Origin: Flavobacterium sp. 9AF
Lineage (GTDB): Bacteria > Bacteroidota > Bacteroidia > Flavobacteriales > Flavobacteriaceae
Assembly (NCBI RefSeq): GCF_902506265.1
Contig: NZ_LR733556.1
Coordinates: 259,245 to 323,244, forward strand
Direction of reading: 5' to 3'
DNA: 64,000 bases
Notes under the pieces: model-generated
What the model saw: the letters and a program-made list of their open reading frames with translations, nothing else
Database searches by the model: none
What the model was told of the DNA's origin: nothing
Translations under genes and position numbers: made by a program
Shown here: piece by piece, positions 45,055-53,898 of the stretch
Position numbering within the stretch: the first letter of the stretch is position 1
How the letters are laid out: every line of letters starts with the position of its first letter

Positions 45055-46008
45055 ATGCAACAAATTCCTAGTGTTGACTTACGTGATTTCCTGTCGGATG
45101 ATCCGACACGTAAACAAAAATTTGTAAATGAAATCGGAAAAGCCTACGAAGAAATCGGCTTCGTAGCATTAAAAGGTCATTTTCTAGATGACAAATTAGT
45201 AGAGGACTTATATGGTGAAGTTAGAAATTTCTTCAGTTTGCCTCTAGAAACCAAATCAAAATATGAGATTCCTGGTATTGGAGGACAAAGAGGTTATGTA
45301 TCTTTTGGTAAAGAGCATGCTAAAGGTCGTTCTGCTGGAGATTTAAAAGAATTTTGGCACTTTGGACAATATGTTTCCGAAGGGTCAAAATACGAAAACG
45401 AATATCCTGATAATGTTCAGGTAACGGAATTACCTAATTTTAACCCAGTTGGAAAACAAGCCTATCAAATGCTTGAAAAAACTGGTATTTATGTTTTAAG
45501 AGCTTTAGCCTTATACATTGGTTTAGATGAATTTTATTTTGACAAATACATCAAAGACGGAAATAGTATTTTAAGACCTATTCACTACCCTCCTATTACA
45601 GATGAACCTAAAGATGGAGCTGTTAGAGCTGCAGCTCATGGAGACATCAACTTGATTACATTATTAATGGGTGCTCAAGGAAAAGGGTTACAAGTACAAA
45701 ACCATAATGGAGAATGGGTTGATGCCATTGCGCAACCTGATGAATTAATGATTAACGTGGGTGATATGTTATCGCGTCATACAAACAATAAATTGAAATC
45801 TACAATTCATCAAGTGGTAAATCCTCCAAGAGAATTATGGGGAAGTTCGCGATATTCAATTCCATTTTTCATGCATCCAGTAAGTGATATGAGTTTAAAC
45901 TGTTTACCTGAATGTATTGATGAAAATAATCCAAAATTATACGAAGATATAACCGCTGGTGAATTCTTACATGAAAGATTAGTGGAGTTAGGATTAATCA
46001 AAAAATAA
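45055..46008 (+). CDS. Isopenicillin N synthase-like 2-oxoglutarate/Fe(II) oxygenase
   Basis: 317 residues of the IPNS/2OG-Fe(II) family: IPSVDLRDFLSDD at the N-terminus, GFVALKGHFLDDKLVEDLYGEVRNFFSLPLETKSKY, and the jelly-roll core with the iron triad in HGDINLITLLMGAQGKGLQVQ (His, Asp), SRHTNNKLKSTIHQVVNP (distal His), and RYSIPFFMHP (Arg-x-Ser for 2-oxoglutarate). Substrate unknown. A TACATTTG element at 44997-45004 fits a promoter -7 about 50 bases before the ATG. Confidence 0.88.
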   Translation: MQQIPSVDLRDFLSDDPTRKQKFVNEIGKAYEEIGFVALKGHFLDDKLVEDLYGEVRNFFSLPLETKSKYEIPGIGGQRGYVSFGKEHAKGRSAGDLKEFWHFGQYVSEGSKYENEYPDNVQVTELPNFNPVGKQAYQMLEKTGIYVLRALALYIGLDEFYFDKYIKDGNSILRPIHYPPITDEPKDGAVRAAAHGDINLITLLMGAQGKGLQVQNHNGEWVDAIAQPDELMINVGDMLSRHTNNKLKSTIHQVVNPPRELWGSSRYSIPFFMHPVSDMSLNCLPECIDENNPKLYEDITAGEFLHERLVELGLIKK

Positions 46009-46212
46009 TCGGAATAGTTCCAAATTATAAAATTCCAAATTCCAATTATTTTGGGGTTTGGTTTTTTCTTTTAATTTAAAATCTTAGAAACACAGATTTA
46101 AGAAATTGAAAAAATTTAAAATCTATTATAATTTTATTGAAAGTAATTACTTTGATTATATAGATTTATTTAATCTTTTTTAATCTGAATTTTAAAATAA
46201 TGATAGCAATTA

Positions 46213-47208
46213 ATGAAATTTTTCCCTCATCAAGAATTAACAAAATCAATTATAGGTGTTTATTATGATGTTTACAATGAGCTAGGCTACGGATTTCTAG
46301 AAAAAGTATATCATGTTATAACTACATTATTATTTTTTGTTTTACTTATTATAAGTTTCGTTTTACTTTTTGTACCATTAATCATTTCACAAGGAGAAAA
46401 TTTATCTCTTTTAGATATTAATTCCTTAGAAATTGGTTTTAATGACATGGTTTCTAGCATAAGTAATTATTTAGAAACTTATCATGTTAATTTTAAACAA
46501 CTTATAGATTCTTCAAATCTAACTTCAAAAATCAATTTTAATTTTATTCCAGATATTTTTAATGGAATAATAAATATTGTAGGCAATCTAGGAATGGGTT
46601 TAGCTTCCGTTTTATTTATATCTTTTTTTCTATTAAAAGAAAAAGAACAAGCATTTAAAATTTTCAAATTCATTTTACCTAGAAATCACAAAACAAAAAT
46701 TTTAGTTTCTATAGATAAAATTCAACATTTACTTTCACGTTATTTTATTGGTTTATTATTACAACTCTTTATTATACTAATTTTATATTTAATTGTGTTC
46801 TTAATTTTTGGAGTTGATAATGCTTTTATTATAGCATTACTTTGTGCAGTTCTAAATATCATTCCATATTTAGGTCCTCTATTAGGAATGATTGTTGCTA
46901 CTTTATTAATAATGATTAGCGGCATAGGTGATGATTTTATTCAAAGTACGTTGCCAAATACTATATATGTAATTTGTGGAATGTTTATTGTTCAATTAAT
47001 AGATAATAATTTGAGTCAACCTATAATTTTTTCAAAAAGCACCAAATCACATCCGTTAGAGATTTTTTTAGTTATTTTATGTGCTGGTATTTTATTTGGT
47101 ATAACAGGAATGATTATTGCTGTACCCAGCTACACAGCACTAAAAGTAATAGGGAAAGAATTTTTACCAGAAAATAAGATTATAAAAGCATTAACAAAAG
47201 ACTTGTAA
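46213..47208 (+). CDS. AI-2E family transporter with its N-terminus replaced by GxxExxY sequence
   Basis: 331 residues of two origins. Residues 1-34 are the start of a GxxExxY protein, including VYNELGYGFLEKVY (G27, E30, Y33). From residue 35 the sequence is a multi-pass AI-2E/PerM transporter: FVLLFVPLIISQGENLSLLD, SVLFISFFLLKEKEQAFKIFKFILPR, YFIGLLLQLFIILILYL, IALLCAVLNIIPYLGPLLG and the final CAGILFGITGMIIAVPSYTALKVIGKEF. About 50-60 residues that normally form the first two transmembrane helices are missing. A deletion joining two genes, or insertion plus deletion, explains this. Possibly a pseudogene or a functional short exporter. Its stop overlaps the next ATG (TAATG). Upstream 46009-46212 holds only A/T-rich repeats with ACAGATTTAAG / TTAATCTG-type arms. 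Confidence 0.85.
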   Translation: MKFFPHQELTKSIIGVYYDVYNELGYGFLEKVYHVITTLLFFVLLIISFVLLFVPLIISQGENLSLLDINSLEIGFNDMVSSISNYLETYHVNFKQLIDSSNLTSKINFNFIPDIFNGIINIVGNLGMGLASVLFISFFLLKEKEQAFKIFKFILPRNHKTKILVSIDKIQHLLSRYFIGLLLQLFIILILYLIVFLIFGVDNAFIIALLCAVLNIIPYLGPLLGMIVATLLIMISGIGDDFIQSTLPNTIYVICGMFIVQLIDNNLSQPIIFSKSTKSHPLEIFLVILCAGILFGITGMIIAVPSYTALKVIGKEFLPENKIIKALTKDL

Positions 47209-48386
47209 TGAGTATACAAGAAGTATTATTAAGAGAAGACATTCAGAATTTCATTAATACTAACATAGAAAAAGACCCTAGTCATTTAGCACTATTAAAA
47301 AGTAGTTTTCCAATTGATCATATAACAATTGTTAATCAAATTGTCTCAAAACAAAAAGCCAGAAAAAAATTACCGACTTGGTTTAAAACTAAAAACATTC
47401 TTTATCCACCAAAGATTTCTATTGAACAAACTTCATCTGAAATAACTGCAGCTTACAAAGCTTCTCTTGTTTCTGGAGAAAGTCTAATTGACTTAACGGG
47501 TGGTTTTGGTGTTGATGACTTCTATTTTTCAAAAAAAATTACCTCTGTTATACATTGCGAAATTAATGCAGCTTTATCAAACCTTGTGCAACACAATTTT
47601 GAACAATTCAATTCAAAAAATATTGTTTGTCTATCTGGAGATAGCACTACTCTTCTTAAAGAGATGAATAAAACATTCGATTGGATTTACATTGATCCTT
47701 CAAGAAGAAACGATATAAAAGGAAAAGTCTTTTTATTAGGCGATTGCGAACCAAATGTCCCTAAAAATTTAAGTTTCTATTTTCTATATACTAACAAAAT
47801 ATTAATTAAAACGGCTCCTTTACTGGATATTCAATCTGGTTTATCTGAATTACAATTTGTAAAAAAAATACATATTATTGCCGTTGAAAATGAAGTTAAA
47901 GAAATTTTATGGGAAATTGAAAAAGATTATAAGGACCTTATCATTATAAGTTGTGTTAATATTGAAAAAGGAGAAACAGATATTATAAATTTATCACTAA
48001 AACAAAATTATATTCCCACTTATTCGTTACCTAAATATTTTTTATACGAACCGAATTCTGCTTTATTAAAATCGGGTTATTTTAATGCAATTTCGGAAAT
48101 TTTCAAAATTCATAAACTGCATCAACATTCACATTTATATACTTCTGAGGAAAAAATTGATTTTTTTGGAAGAACTTTCAAAATTGATGCAATATTTCCT
48201 TTTCAGAAAAAAGAAATCAAAAAACATCTGGAAAATCAAAAAATGAATATCACTACTAGAAATTTCCCTCTTAAAGTAGAAGAAATTAGAAAAAAATATA
48301 AAATTAAAGAAGGTGGTTCAATTTTTGCTTTTTTTACTACAGATATTGAAAATAATAAAATAGTTTTGCTTTGCTCAAAAATTTAA
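47208..48386 (+). CDS. Class I SAM-dependent methyltransferase, THUMP-like C-terminus
   Basis: 392 residues. SAM-binding motif LIDLTGGFGVDDFYFSKK (about 97-114), second acidic loop VIHCEINAALSNLVQHNF, and motif IV-like WIYIDPSRRNDIKGKVFLLGDCEPN (about 163-187). The C-terminal part (TRNFPLKVEEIRKKYKIKEGGSIFAFFT) resembles the THUMP-like domain of Bacteroidota RNA-type methyltransferases. RNA is the probable substrate (inference). It overlaps the stop of the fused transporter by 1 base, so translation is probably coupled to that broken gene. Confidence 0.84.
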   Translation: MSIQEVLLREDIQNFINTNIEKDPSHLALLKSSFPIDHITIVNQIVSKQKARKKLPTWFKTKNILYPPKISIEQTSSEITAAYKASLVSGESLIDLTGGFGVDDFYFSKKITSVIHCEINAALSNLVQHNFEQFNSKNIVCLSGDSTTLLKEMNKTFDWIYIDPSRRNDIKGKVFLLGDCEPNVPKNLSFYFLYTNKILIKTAPLLDIQSGLSELQFVKKIHIIAVENEVKEILWEIEKDYKDLIIISCVNIEKGETDIINLSLKQNYIPTYSLPKYFLYEPNSALLKSGYFNAISEIFKIHKLHQHSHLYTSEEKIDFFGRTFKIDAIFPFQKKEIKKHLENQKMNITTRNFPLKVEEIRKKYKIKEGGSIFAFFTTDIENNKIVLLCSKI

Positions 48387-48392
48387 TCTAAA

Positions 48393-48962
48393 ATGAAGAA
48401 ATTATTCCTATTCCTTAGCTTAGTTCCATTATTATGTCTTGCACAAAAAAAAGATTGTAAATATGATTTTGAAGAAAAAACAGATACAACCTTTTTAAAG
48501 GCTTTGCCTGATAAATTGGTTTATGAAAAAATCTTTGGAACATCAAAAGAATTTATTCAATTTAAATTATTGAATCATAATGGAGTTCCTACATTGAGCT
48601 TTCAACAAATTCAAAAGAGTCAGGATTTTATTCCAGTAAAATGTTTTGATGCTAAATCAAAAATTGTTTTTCAACTTGAAAGTGGAAAAATTGTAAGTTT
48701 ATTAAGTGTAAATACAGAAACTTGCTCTACCCTAACCTATTTATCTGAAGAAAATAGCAATATTCGACTATTAAAAGGTTATTTTGTATTTACAAAATTA
48801 AATTATGATGAACTTAAAAAATCAAGAATTACTGTTATGCGAGTGCAATATACAGGAGAATCAAAAGATTATATCATAAACGATGCGATTCAATCAGAAA
48901 TTTTAAATGAAAATATAAAACCCAGTTCCTACTTTATAGAAAATTTAGAATGTGTAGAATAA
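48393..48962 (+). CDS. Exported hypothetical protein
   Basis: Not recognised. 189 residues: signal peptide MKKLFLFLSLVPLLCLAQ, then a compact domain with four cysteines (DCKYDFEE; VKCFDAKS; TETCSTLTYLSEENS; NLECVE at the end) that could form disulfides in the periplasm. It starts 6 bases after the methyltransferase stop and ends before a strong palindromic terminator. Confidence 0.65.
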   Translation: MKKLFLFLSLVPLLCLAQKKDCKYDFEEKTDTTFLKALPDKLVYEKIFGTSKEFIQFKLLNHNGVPTLSFQQIQKSQDFIPVKCFDAKSKIVFQLESGKIVSLLSVNTETCSTLTYLSEENSNIRLLKGYFVFTKLNYDELKKSRITVMRVQYTGESKDYIINDAIQSEILNENIKPSSYFIENLECVE

Positions 48963-48985
48963 AATAATTCTAATATATTAAAACA

Positions 48986-49013
48986 AAAAAGCCTAGCAAT
49001 TGCTAGGCTTTTT
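48986..49013. terminator. Palindromic bidirectional terminator
   Basis: A perfect 28-bp palindrome with GCCTAGCA / TGCTAGGC core and A5/T5 flanks. It ends the exported-protein gene on the plus strand and the tRNA cluster on the minus strand. Confidence 0.92.
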
Positions 49014-49014
49014 G

Positions 49015-49088
49015 TGATCCCGTCAGGATTCGAACCTGAGACCTACTGCTTAGAAGGCAGTTGCTCTATCCAGCTGAGCTACGAGACC
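49015..49088 (-). tRNA. tRNA-Arg (anticodon TCT)
   Basis: 74 nt cloverleaf on the minus strand: acceptor GGTCTCG/CGGGATC with discriminator A, D-arm TAGCTCAGCTGGATAGAGC, anticodon loop CTTCTAA (TCT), T-arm TCAGGTTCGAATCCTGA. CCA is not encoded. Reads AGA codons, which are common in this AT-rich genome. Confidence 0.95.
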
Positions 49089-49101
49089 AATACTTTTTTA
49101 G

Positions 49102-49176
49102 TCGGGGTGGCAGGATTCGAACCTGCGACCTCCTGCTCCCAAAGCAGGCGCGATAACCGGGCTACGCTACACCCCG
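49102..49176 (-). tRNA. tRNA-Pro (anticodon TGG)
   Basis: 75 nt: acceptor CGGGGTG/CACCCCG with discriminator A, anticodon stem CCTGC/GCAGG around TTTGGGA (TGG), T-arm with GTTCGAATC. Middle gene of a three-tRNA cluster. Confidence 0.95.
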
Positions 49177-49188
49177 AAAACAAAAAAG

Positions 49189-49272
49189 CGGAGAGACAGG
49201 GACTCGAACCCTGGCATCGGTTACCCGATGACAGATTAGCAATCTGCTCCGTTACCACTCCGGCACCTCTCC
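49189..49272 (-). tRNA. tRNA-Ser (anticodon GCT)
   Basis: 84 nt with the long variable arm of serine tRNAs (CATCGGGTAACCGATG). Acceptor GGAGAGG/TCTCTCC with discriminator G; anticodon loop TTGCTAA (GCT). First gene of the cluster. Confidence 0.95.
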
Positions 49273-49308
49273 AATAATCTTACAAAGAACTGATCTTTTT
49301 TGCGGTTG

Positions 49309-49339
49309 CAAATGTATATCTTAGTATTGTAATTTACAA
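49309..49339 (-). promoter_or_regulatory. Promoter of the tRNA Ser-Pro-Arg cluster
   Basis: Minus strand TTG (49339-49337), 20-base spacer and TACATTTG (49316-49309), a full TAnnTTTG match, 36 bases before tRNA-Ser. The rest of 49273-49537 is A/T-rich; TAAATTCG at 49506-49513 may be the -7 of the thiolase gene on the plus strand. Confidence 0.65.
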
Positions 49340-49537
49340 CATTTATTTAAGTTTTTTTTTCTTTTTTTTAATATTTTTTCTGAAAAGCTTATCATTCAAC
49401 AAGATACAAAATAACTTTTTTTTAACTTAAATGAATATTTCATAGTAAGAAACTTCACAAGACCTAATATATTGTAAAAATTACATTTTTTATCAATAAA
49501 AATAGTAAATTCGCAATTCAATTAAAAAAACCTTATC

Positions 49538-50713
49538 ATGAAAAAAGTTGTTATAGTTGCTGCAGTAAGAACACCTATCGGTAGCTTTATGGGTTCATTA
49601 TCTACTGTTCCTGCTACAAAATTAGGAGCAACCGCTATAAAAGGAGCTTTAAATAAAATAAATTTAGATCCAAAAGAAGTTGATGAAGTATTAATGGGAA
49701 ATGTAGTTCAAGCTGGAAACGGACAAGCACCTGCACGACAAGCTGCTTTATATGCTGGAATACCAGATACTGTTCCTTGTACAACTGTAAATAAAGTTTG
49801 TGCCAGTGGGATGAAGGCAATTATGCAAGGTGCACAAGCTATCATGAGTGGAGATGCTGAAGTAGTTGTTGCTGGAGGTATGGAAAATATGAGTTTAATT
49901 CCACATTATGTACACTTGAGAAATGGAGTTAAATTTGGTCCTACATCATTAATTGACGGATTACAAAAAGATGGTTTAACAGATGCTTATGATAACAATG
50001 CTATGGGAGTTTGTGCCGATTTGTGTGCTACTGAACATAACATTTCAAGAGAAGCACAAGATAATTTTGCTATTCAATCATATGAACGCTCAGCTAAAGC
50101 TTGGGAAAATGGTAAATTTGATACTGAAATTGTACCTGTAGAAGTTCCTCAAAGAAGAGGTGATGCTATTATTGTATCTAAAGATGAGGAATACACTAAC
50201 GTAAAGCTTGATAAAATACCAAGCCTTGCTCCTGTTTTTACAAAAGAAGGTACAGTAACAGCTGCAAATGCTTCTACTATTAATGATGGTGCTGCTGCTC
50301 TAATCTTAATGAGTGAAGAGAAAGCAAATGCTTTAGGATTAAAACCATTAGCGTATATTAAATCTTATGCAGATGCAGCGCAAGAACCGAAATGGTTTAC
50401 AACTGCTCCTGCAAAAGCGTTACCTATTGCATTAGATAAAGCCAATTTAACTATTAATGATATTGACTTTTTTGAGTTTAACGAAGCTTTTTCTGTTGTA
50501 GGTTTGGCCAACGCTAAAATTTTAGGTATAACAGAAGACAAAATAAATATAAATGGTGGAGCTGTATCGCTTGGTCATCCGCTAGGATGCTCAGGAGCAA
50601 GAATTGTAGTAACCTTACTTAGTGTATTACAACAAAATAACGCTAAATTAGGAGCAGCTGCTATTTGTAATGGTGGTGGTGGTGCTTCTGCCCTTGTAAT
50701 TGAAAGAGCTTAA
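49538..50713 (+). CDS. Acetyl-CoA C-acetyltransferase (thiolase)
   Basis: Condenses or cleaves acetoacetyl-CoA type substrates. 391 residues with all thiolase signatures: VVIVAAVRTPIGSFMGSL, nucleophile region TTVNKVCASGMKAIMQGAQAI (Cys about 88), AGGMENMS, NEAFSVVGLANAKILG, GGAVSLGHPLGCSGARI (His) and the final CNGGGGASALVIERA (Cys). The start is supported by the motif-1 position. Biosynthetic versus degradative use is not decided by sequence. Confidence 0.95.
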   Translation: MKKVVIVAAVRTPIGSFMGSLSTVPATKLGATAIKGALNKINLDPKEVDEVLMGNVVQAGNGQAPARQAALYAGIPDTVPCTTVNKVCASGMKAIMQGAQAIMSGDAEVVVAGGMENMSLIPHYVHLRNGVKFGPTSLIDGLQKDGLTDAYDNNAMGVCADLCATEHNISREAQDNFAIQSYERSAKAWENGKFDTEIVPVEVPQRRGDAIIVSKDEEYTNVKLDKIPSLAPVFTKEGTVTAANASTINDGAAALILMSEEKANALGLKPLAYIKSYADAAQEPKWFTTAPAKALPIALDKANLTINDIDFFEFNEAFSVVGLANAKILGITEDKININGGAVSLGHPLGCSGARIVVTLLSVLQQNNAKLGAAAICNGGGGASALVIERA

Positions 50714-50789
50714 ATTTAAATTATGAATTATGAGTTAGGAGTCGTAATTTTGCCTAACTCATATTCATAAGTATTTATCATAACAAACC

Positions 50790-51551
50790 ATGTTTGGAAT
50801 TTGTAATCTAGCCATTGTGCCACTTCGTTTAGAACCATCAGATAGAAGCGAACAAGTTTCACAATTATTATTTGGTGATCATTTTAAAGTTTTAGAAAAA
50901 ATTGAAAAATGGACAAAAATTGAAACCGCTTTTGATCATTATATTGGCTGGATAGACAATAAACAATATCTACATATTAGAGAAGATCATTTTGCTATAC
51001 TTGAAGAATCTCCTATAGTGCTAAATGGTGATCTAATTGAGTATATTTCTACACCAAATAATCAATTAATTCCTATTCCACTAGGAAGTTGTTTGTCTTT
51101 TTTAGATAATGAACAAATTAATTTTTCAAATTATATTTTTGAAGGGATAAAGATTTGTGGTATTAAAGAAAAGTCAAATTTAATTAAAACTGCTTATATG
51201 TATCTCAATGCCCCTTATTTATGGGGTGGAAAAACACCATTTGGTATTGATTGTTCTGGTTTTACCCAAATGGTTTACAAATTAAACGGGTATAAAATTT
51301 TACGTGATGCTTCTGAACAAGCCACTCAAGGTGAAGCACTGAGTTTTATTGAAGAAAGTGAGCCTGGAGATTTAGCCTTTTTCGATAACGAAGAAGGTAA
51401 TATTATTCATGTAGGAATCATGATGGAAGATAATTATATTATTCATGCTTCTGGAAAAGTACGTATCGATCGATTGGATCATTTAGGTATTTATAATGCT
51501 GAAACAAATAGACATACGCATAAATTGAGAGTCATAAAAAAGATTATCTAA
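50790..51551 (+). CDS. C40 (NlpC/P60) peptidase with SH3-like domain, no signal peptide
   Basis: 253 residues. An SH3-like N-terminus (ICNLAIVPLRLEPSDRSEQVSQLLFGDHFKVLEK) is followed by the NlpC/P60 catalytic domain: YLWGGKTPFGIDCSGFTQMVY (nucleophile Cys), EPGDLAFFDNEEGNIIHVGIMM (His) and YIIHASGKV (third residue). It lacks any signal peptide, which fits the YkfC-like gamma-D-glutamyl-diamino acid endopeptidases acting in the cytosol on murein peptides. The dipeptide epimerase at 25.3 kb would act on the L-Ala-D-Glu released by such enzymes (inference). Confidence 0.87.
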   Translation: MFGICNLAIVPLRLEPSDRSEQVSQLLFGDHFKVLEKIEKWTKIETAFDHYIGWIDNKQYLHIREDHFAILEESPIVLNGDLIEYISTPNNQLIPIPLGSCLSFLDNEQINFSNYIFEGIKICGIKEKSNLIKTAYMYLNAPYLWGGKTPFGIDCSGFTQMVYKLNGYKILRDASEQATQGEALSFIEESEPGDLAFFDNEEGNIIHVGIMMEDNYIIHASGKVRIDRLDHLGIYNAETNRHTHKLRVIKKII

Positions 51552-51580
51552 ATCATTCCTCTATTTTTCTTTACCAAATA

Positions 51581-51620
51581 AAAAAAACCGTTTCAAAATA
51601 AAACTTGAAACGGTTTTTTT
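51581..51620. terminator. Bidirectional terminator between C40 and S46 peptidase genes
   Basis: AAAACCGTTTCA / TGAAACGGTTTT with A/T runs and a 10-base loop between convergent stops (51551 and 51638). Confidence 0.9.
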
Positions 51621-51637
51621 ATAATTTCTCTTAGGTC

Positions 51638-53785
51638 TTATTTAATCAAAGTCATTTCATCAACTATGTTTTTAGCTCCGGAGAAGTTTTCAATTACCCA
51701 TAAAACATAACGGATATCAACATTAATTGTTCTTTGCAATTTTTTATCGAAAATTACATCCCCAGCCATAGCTTCAATATTTCCATCGAAAGCTAAACCA
51801 ATTAGTTCACCTTTACCATTTAATACAGGAGAACCCGAATTACCACCAGTAATATCGTTATCAGTTAAAAAATTAACATGCAAAGATCCATCTTTATCGG
51901 CAAAACGACCAAATTCTTTCTTAGCGTTCATTTCTAATACTCGAACAGGTAAATCAAATTCCAAATCTCCTTTTTTGTATTTTTTAACTTGACCTTCTAA
52001 AGTTGTATAATTATTAATAACTGCATCATTACGTTTGTCTGCTGGCAATGCTCTTACTTTACCATAAGTTAAACGTAAAGTAGAATTAGCATCTGGGTAT
52101 TTAATTTCACCTATTTTTGATTCTCTTAATCCTTCTACTAATAATCTAAAAGAAGCTTCAAAATCATTTTGTGCTTTTAGTAATTCTTCACTCTTGAAAG
52201 AATAGTGTGTTAATAAATCGTTTGATAAAACATATAATGGATCATTTTTAAGTAATTCTTCAGATGGTAAATCTAAAAAAGCTTTTATTCTGTCTAATGA
52301 AGTAAAGATACTTAAATCAAAAATTTCGTTAACATATTTTGAAAAATCACCTCCATTTTCTTTTGCTAATTTTTCTACAATCGGTGCTAAAGTATATCCT
52401 GCTTTTTTATTATACAAACTCAATTGAGCAGCCAAGATATCTTTTTCAGCAGGTAAATGAAGCTCCTTGTGCATTCCTTCTGCCATTTCCATTATTGTAG
52501 GTGCCATTTGAGTTCTCTTAGTTGCATCTGCTTTGATATAATTTTCTAATTGTCTACCTAAACCTCTACTTACGGTTCCAAAAGCAGAAGTTCTAAATAA
52601 TTGCATTAAATAATTATCATGACGCGATTTCTCATTTGTCATCGCATAGTAAGCATTAATAGTAGCAACAACATTTCCATATTTCGCTTTATTTTCTGGT
52701 TTATTTGCCCATTTATCAAATTTAGCTTCTTGAGCGGCTTTCGTCTTTGCTGTTTCAAATTTGGTTAAAGCATCAATCATCCCTTGACGGTTTTTCCAAT
52801 AATTGGCAACACCTGCAAATTTTGAAGCATAAACTAAGTTTAAAGCATCACTTTGCACCATATATTTTTTCATGTTATCCATACCTGTTTTAGAACCTTC
52901 AACCCAAGCAGGATAAGCAAATTTTACGTTTTGTTCAATTCCACCAGCTGGCATCCAACGATTCGTTCTTCCAGGATATCCTAAAATCATCGCAAAATCG
53001 TTCTCTTTTACACCTCCAATATTAACTGGTAAATGATGTTTTGGTTGTAAAGGCACATTTTCTTTAGAATAATCTGCTGGGTTACCATTTGCATCAGCAT
53101 ATACTCTAAACATTGAAAAATCTGCAGTATGACGAGGCCATTCCCAGTTATCTGTATCTCCTCCAAATTTACCTAAACTTTCTGGTGGTGTTCCTACAAG
53201 ACGAACATCTTTATAGTCTTGGTAAACAAAATAATAATATTCGTTTCCTTGAAAAAAAGGTCTAACTGAAACAGTATATTTACCTCCTTCATTGTTTTCT
53301 TTCTCAATTTTTGAAATTTCAGAATTGATGGCTTTTGCTCTATCTGCCTCACTCATAGATGGATTTACAACCGATAAAATTCTTTTAGTACAATCGTCCA
53401 TACGAACAAAAAAGCGCACATATAAACTTGAAGGTTTTAATTCTTCGGCTCTATTTTTTGCCCAATAACCTTCTTTCAAATAATTTTTATCAGCTGTTGA
53501 TAATTCAGCGATAGCATCATAACCACAATGATGATTTGTTAAAACTAACCCATCTTTAGAAATCATTTCTGCTGTACAACCACCATTAAATTGAACTATA
53601 GCATCTTTTAAGCTATGATTGTTTATACTGTAAATTTCTTCAGCAGTTAACTGTAAGCCCATTTTTTGCATATCTCTGTGATTTAAACGTTCTATAAACA
53701 TTAAAAACCACATTCCTTCGTCTGCTTTAACCGATGAAGGTAAAAGCGTAATTATGGCAATAAGCGATAATAAAATTTTTTTCAT
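51638..53785 (-). CDS. S46-family dipeptidyl peptidase (DPP7-like)
   Basis: Periplasmic serine exopeptidase releasing dipeptides from peptide N-termini. 715 residues: signal peptide (to about 21, KADEG), chymotrypsin-like catalytic half with GLVLTNHHCGYD (His), a helical insert, and GGNSGSPVLNGKGELIGLAFDGN with the catalytic Ser. The residue 18 after that Ser is Gly. In this family Gly at that place goes with DPP7-type preference for hydrophobic P1 residues, and Arg with DPP11-type acidic preference, so DPP7-like specificity is inferred. A Bacteroidota-type promoter is visible just upstream. Confidence 0.92.
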   Translation of the reverse strand: MKKILLSLIAIITLLPSSVKADEGMWFLMFIERLNHRDMQKMGLQLTAEEIYSINNHSLKDAIVQFNGGCTAEMISKDGLVLTNHHCGYDAIAELSTADKNYLKEGYWAKNRAEELKPSSLYVRFFVRMDDCTKRILSVVNPSMSEADRAKAINSEISKIEKENNEGGKYTVSVRPFFQGNEYYYFVYQDYKDVRLVGTPPESLGKFGGDTDNWEWPRHTADFSMFRVYADANGNPADYSKENVPLQPKHHLPVNIGGVKENDFAMILGYPGRTNRWMPAGGIEQNVKFAYPAWVEGSKTGMDNMKKYMVQSDALNLVYASKFAGVANYWKNRQGMIDALTKFETAKTKAAQEAKFDKWANKPENKAKYGNVVATINAYYAMTNEKSRHDNYLMQLFRTSAFGTVSRGLGRQLENYIKADATKRTQMAPTIMEMAEGMHKELHLPAEKDILAAQLSLYNKKAGYTLAPIVEKLAKENGGDFSKYVNEIFDLSIFTSLDRIKAFLDLPSEELLKNDPLYVLSNDLLTHYSFKSEELLKAQNDFEASFRLLVEGLRESKIGEIKYPDANSTLRLTYGKVRALPADKRNDAVINNYTTLEGQVKKYKKGDLEFDLPVRVLEMNAKKEFGRFADKDGSLHVNFLTDNDITGGNSGSPVLNGKGELIGLAFDGNIEAMAGDVIFDKKLQRTINVDIRYVLWVIENFSGAKNIVDEMTLIK

Positions 53786-53808
53786 ATTAATATAATTCTT
53801 TTGTAGCG

Positions 53809-53836
53809 CGAATATAATCTTTTTTAAAGGAGCAAA
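53809..53836 (-). promoter_or_regulatory. Promoter of the S46 peptidase gene
   Basis: Minus strand TTTG (53836-53833), 16-base spacer, TATATTCG (53816-53809), the same architecture as the GH28 promoter; the ATG follows 23 bases later. Confidence 0.5.
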
Positions 53837-53898
53837 AAAATGTTAGATTATCAAAATATGTTATTTTTTTTATAAAATTCTTAATTTATCTAGGTAAT

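Noticed and set aside
49014..49277. 87-residue plus-strand frame
   Set aside because: It lies antisense across three tRNA genes; the encoded text resembles the well-known false proteins made from tRNA sequence.
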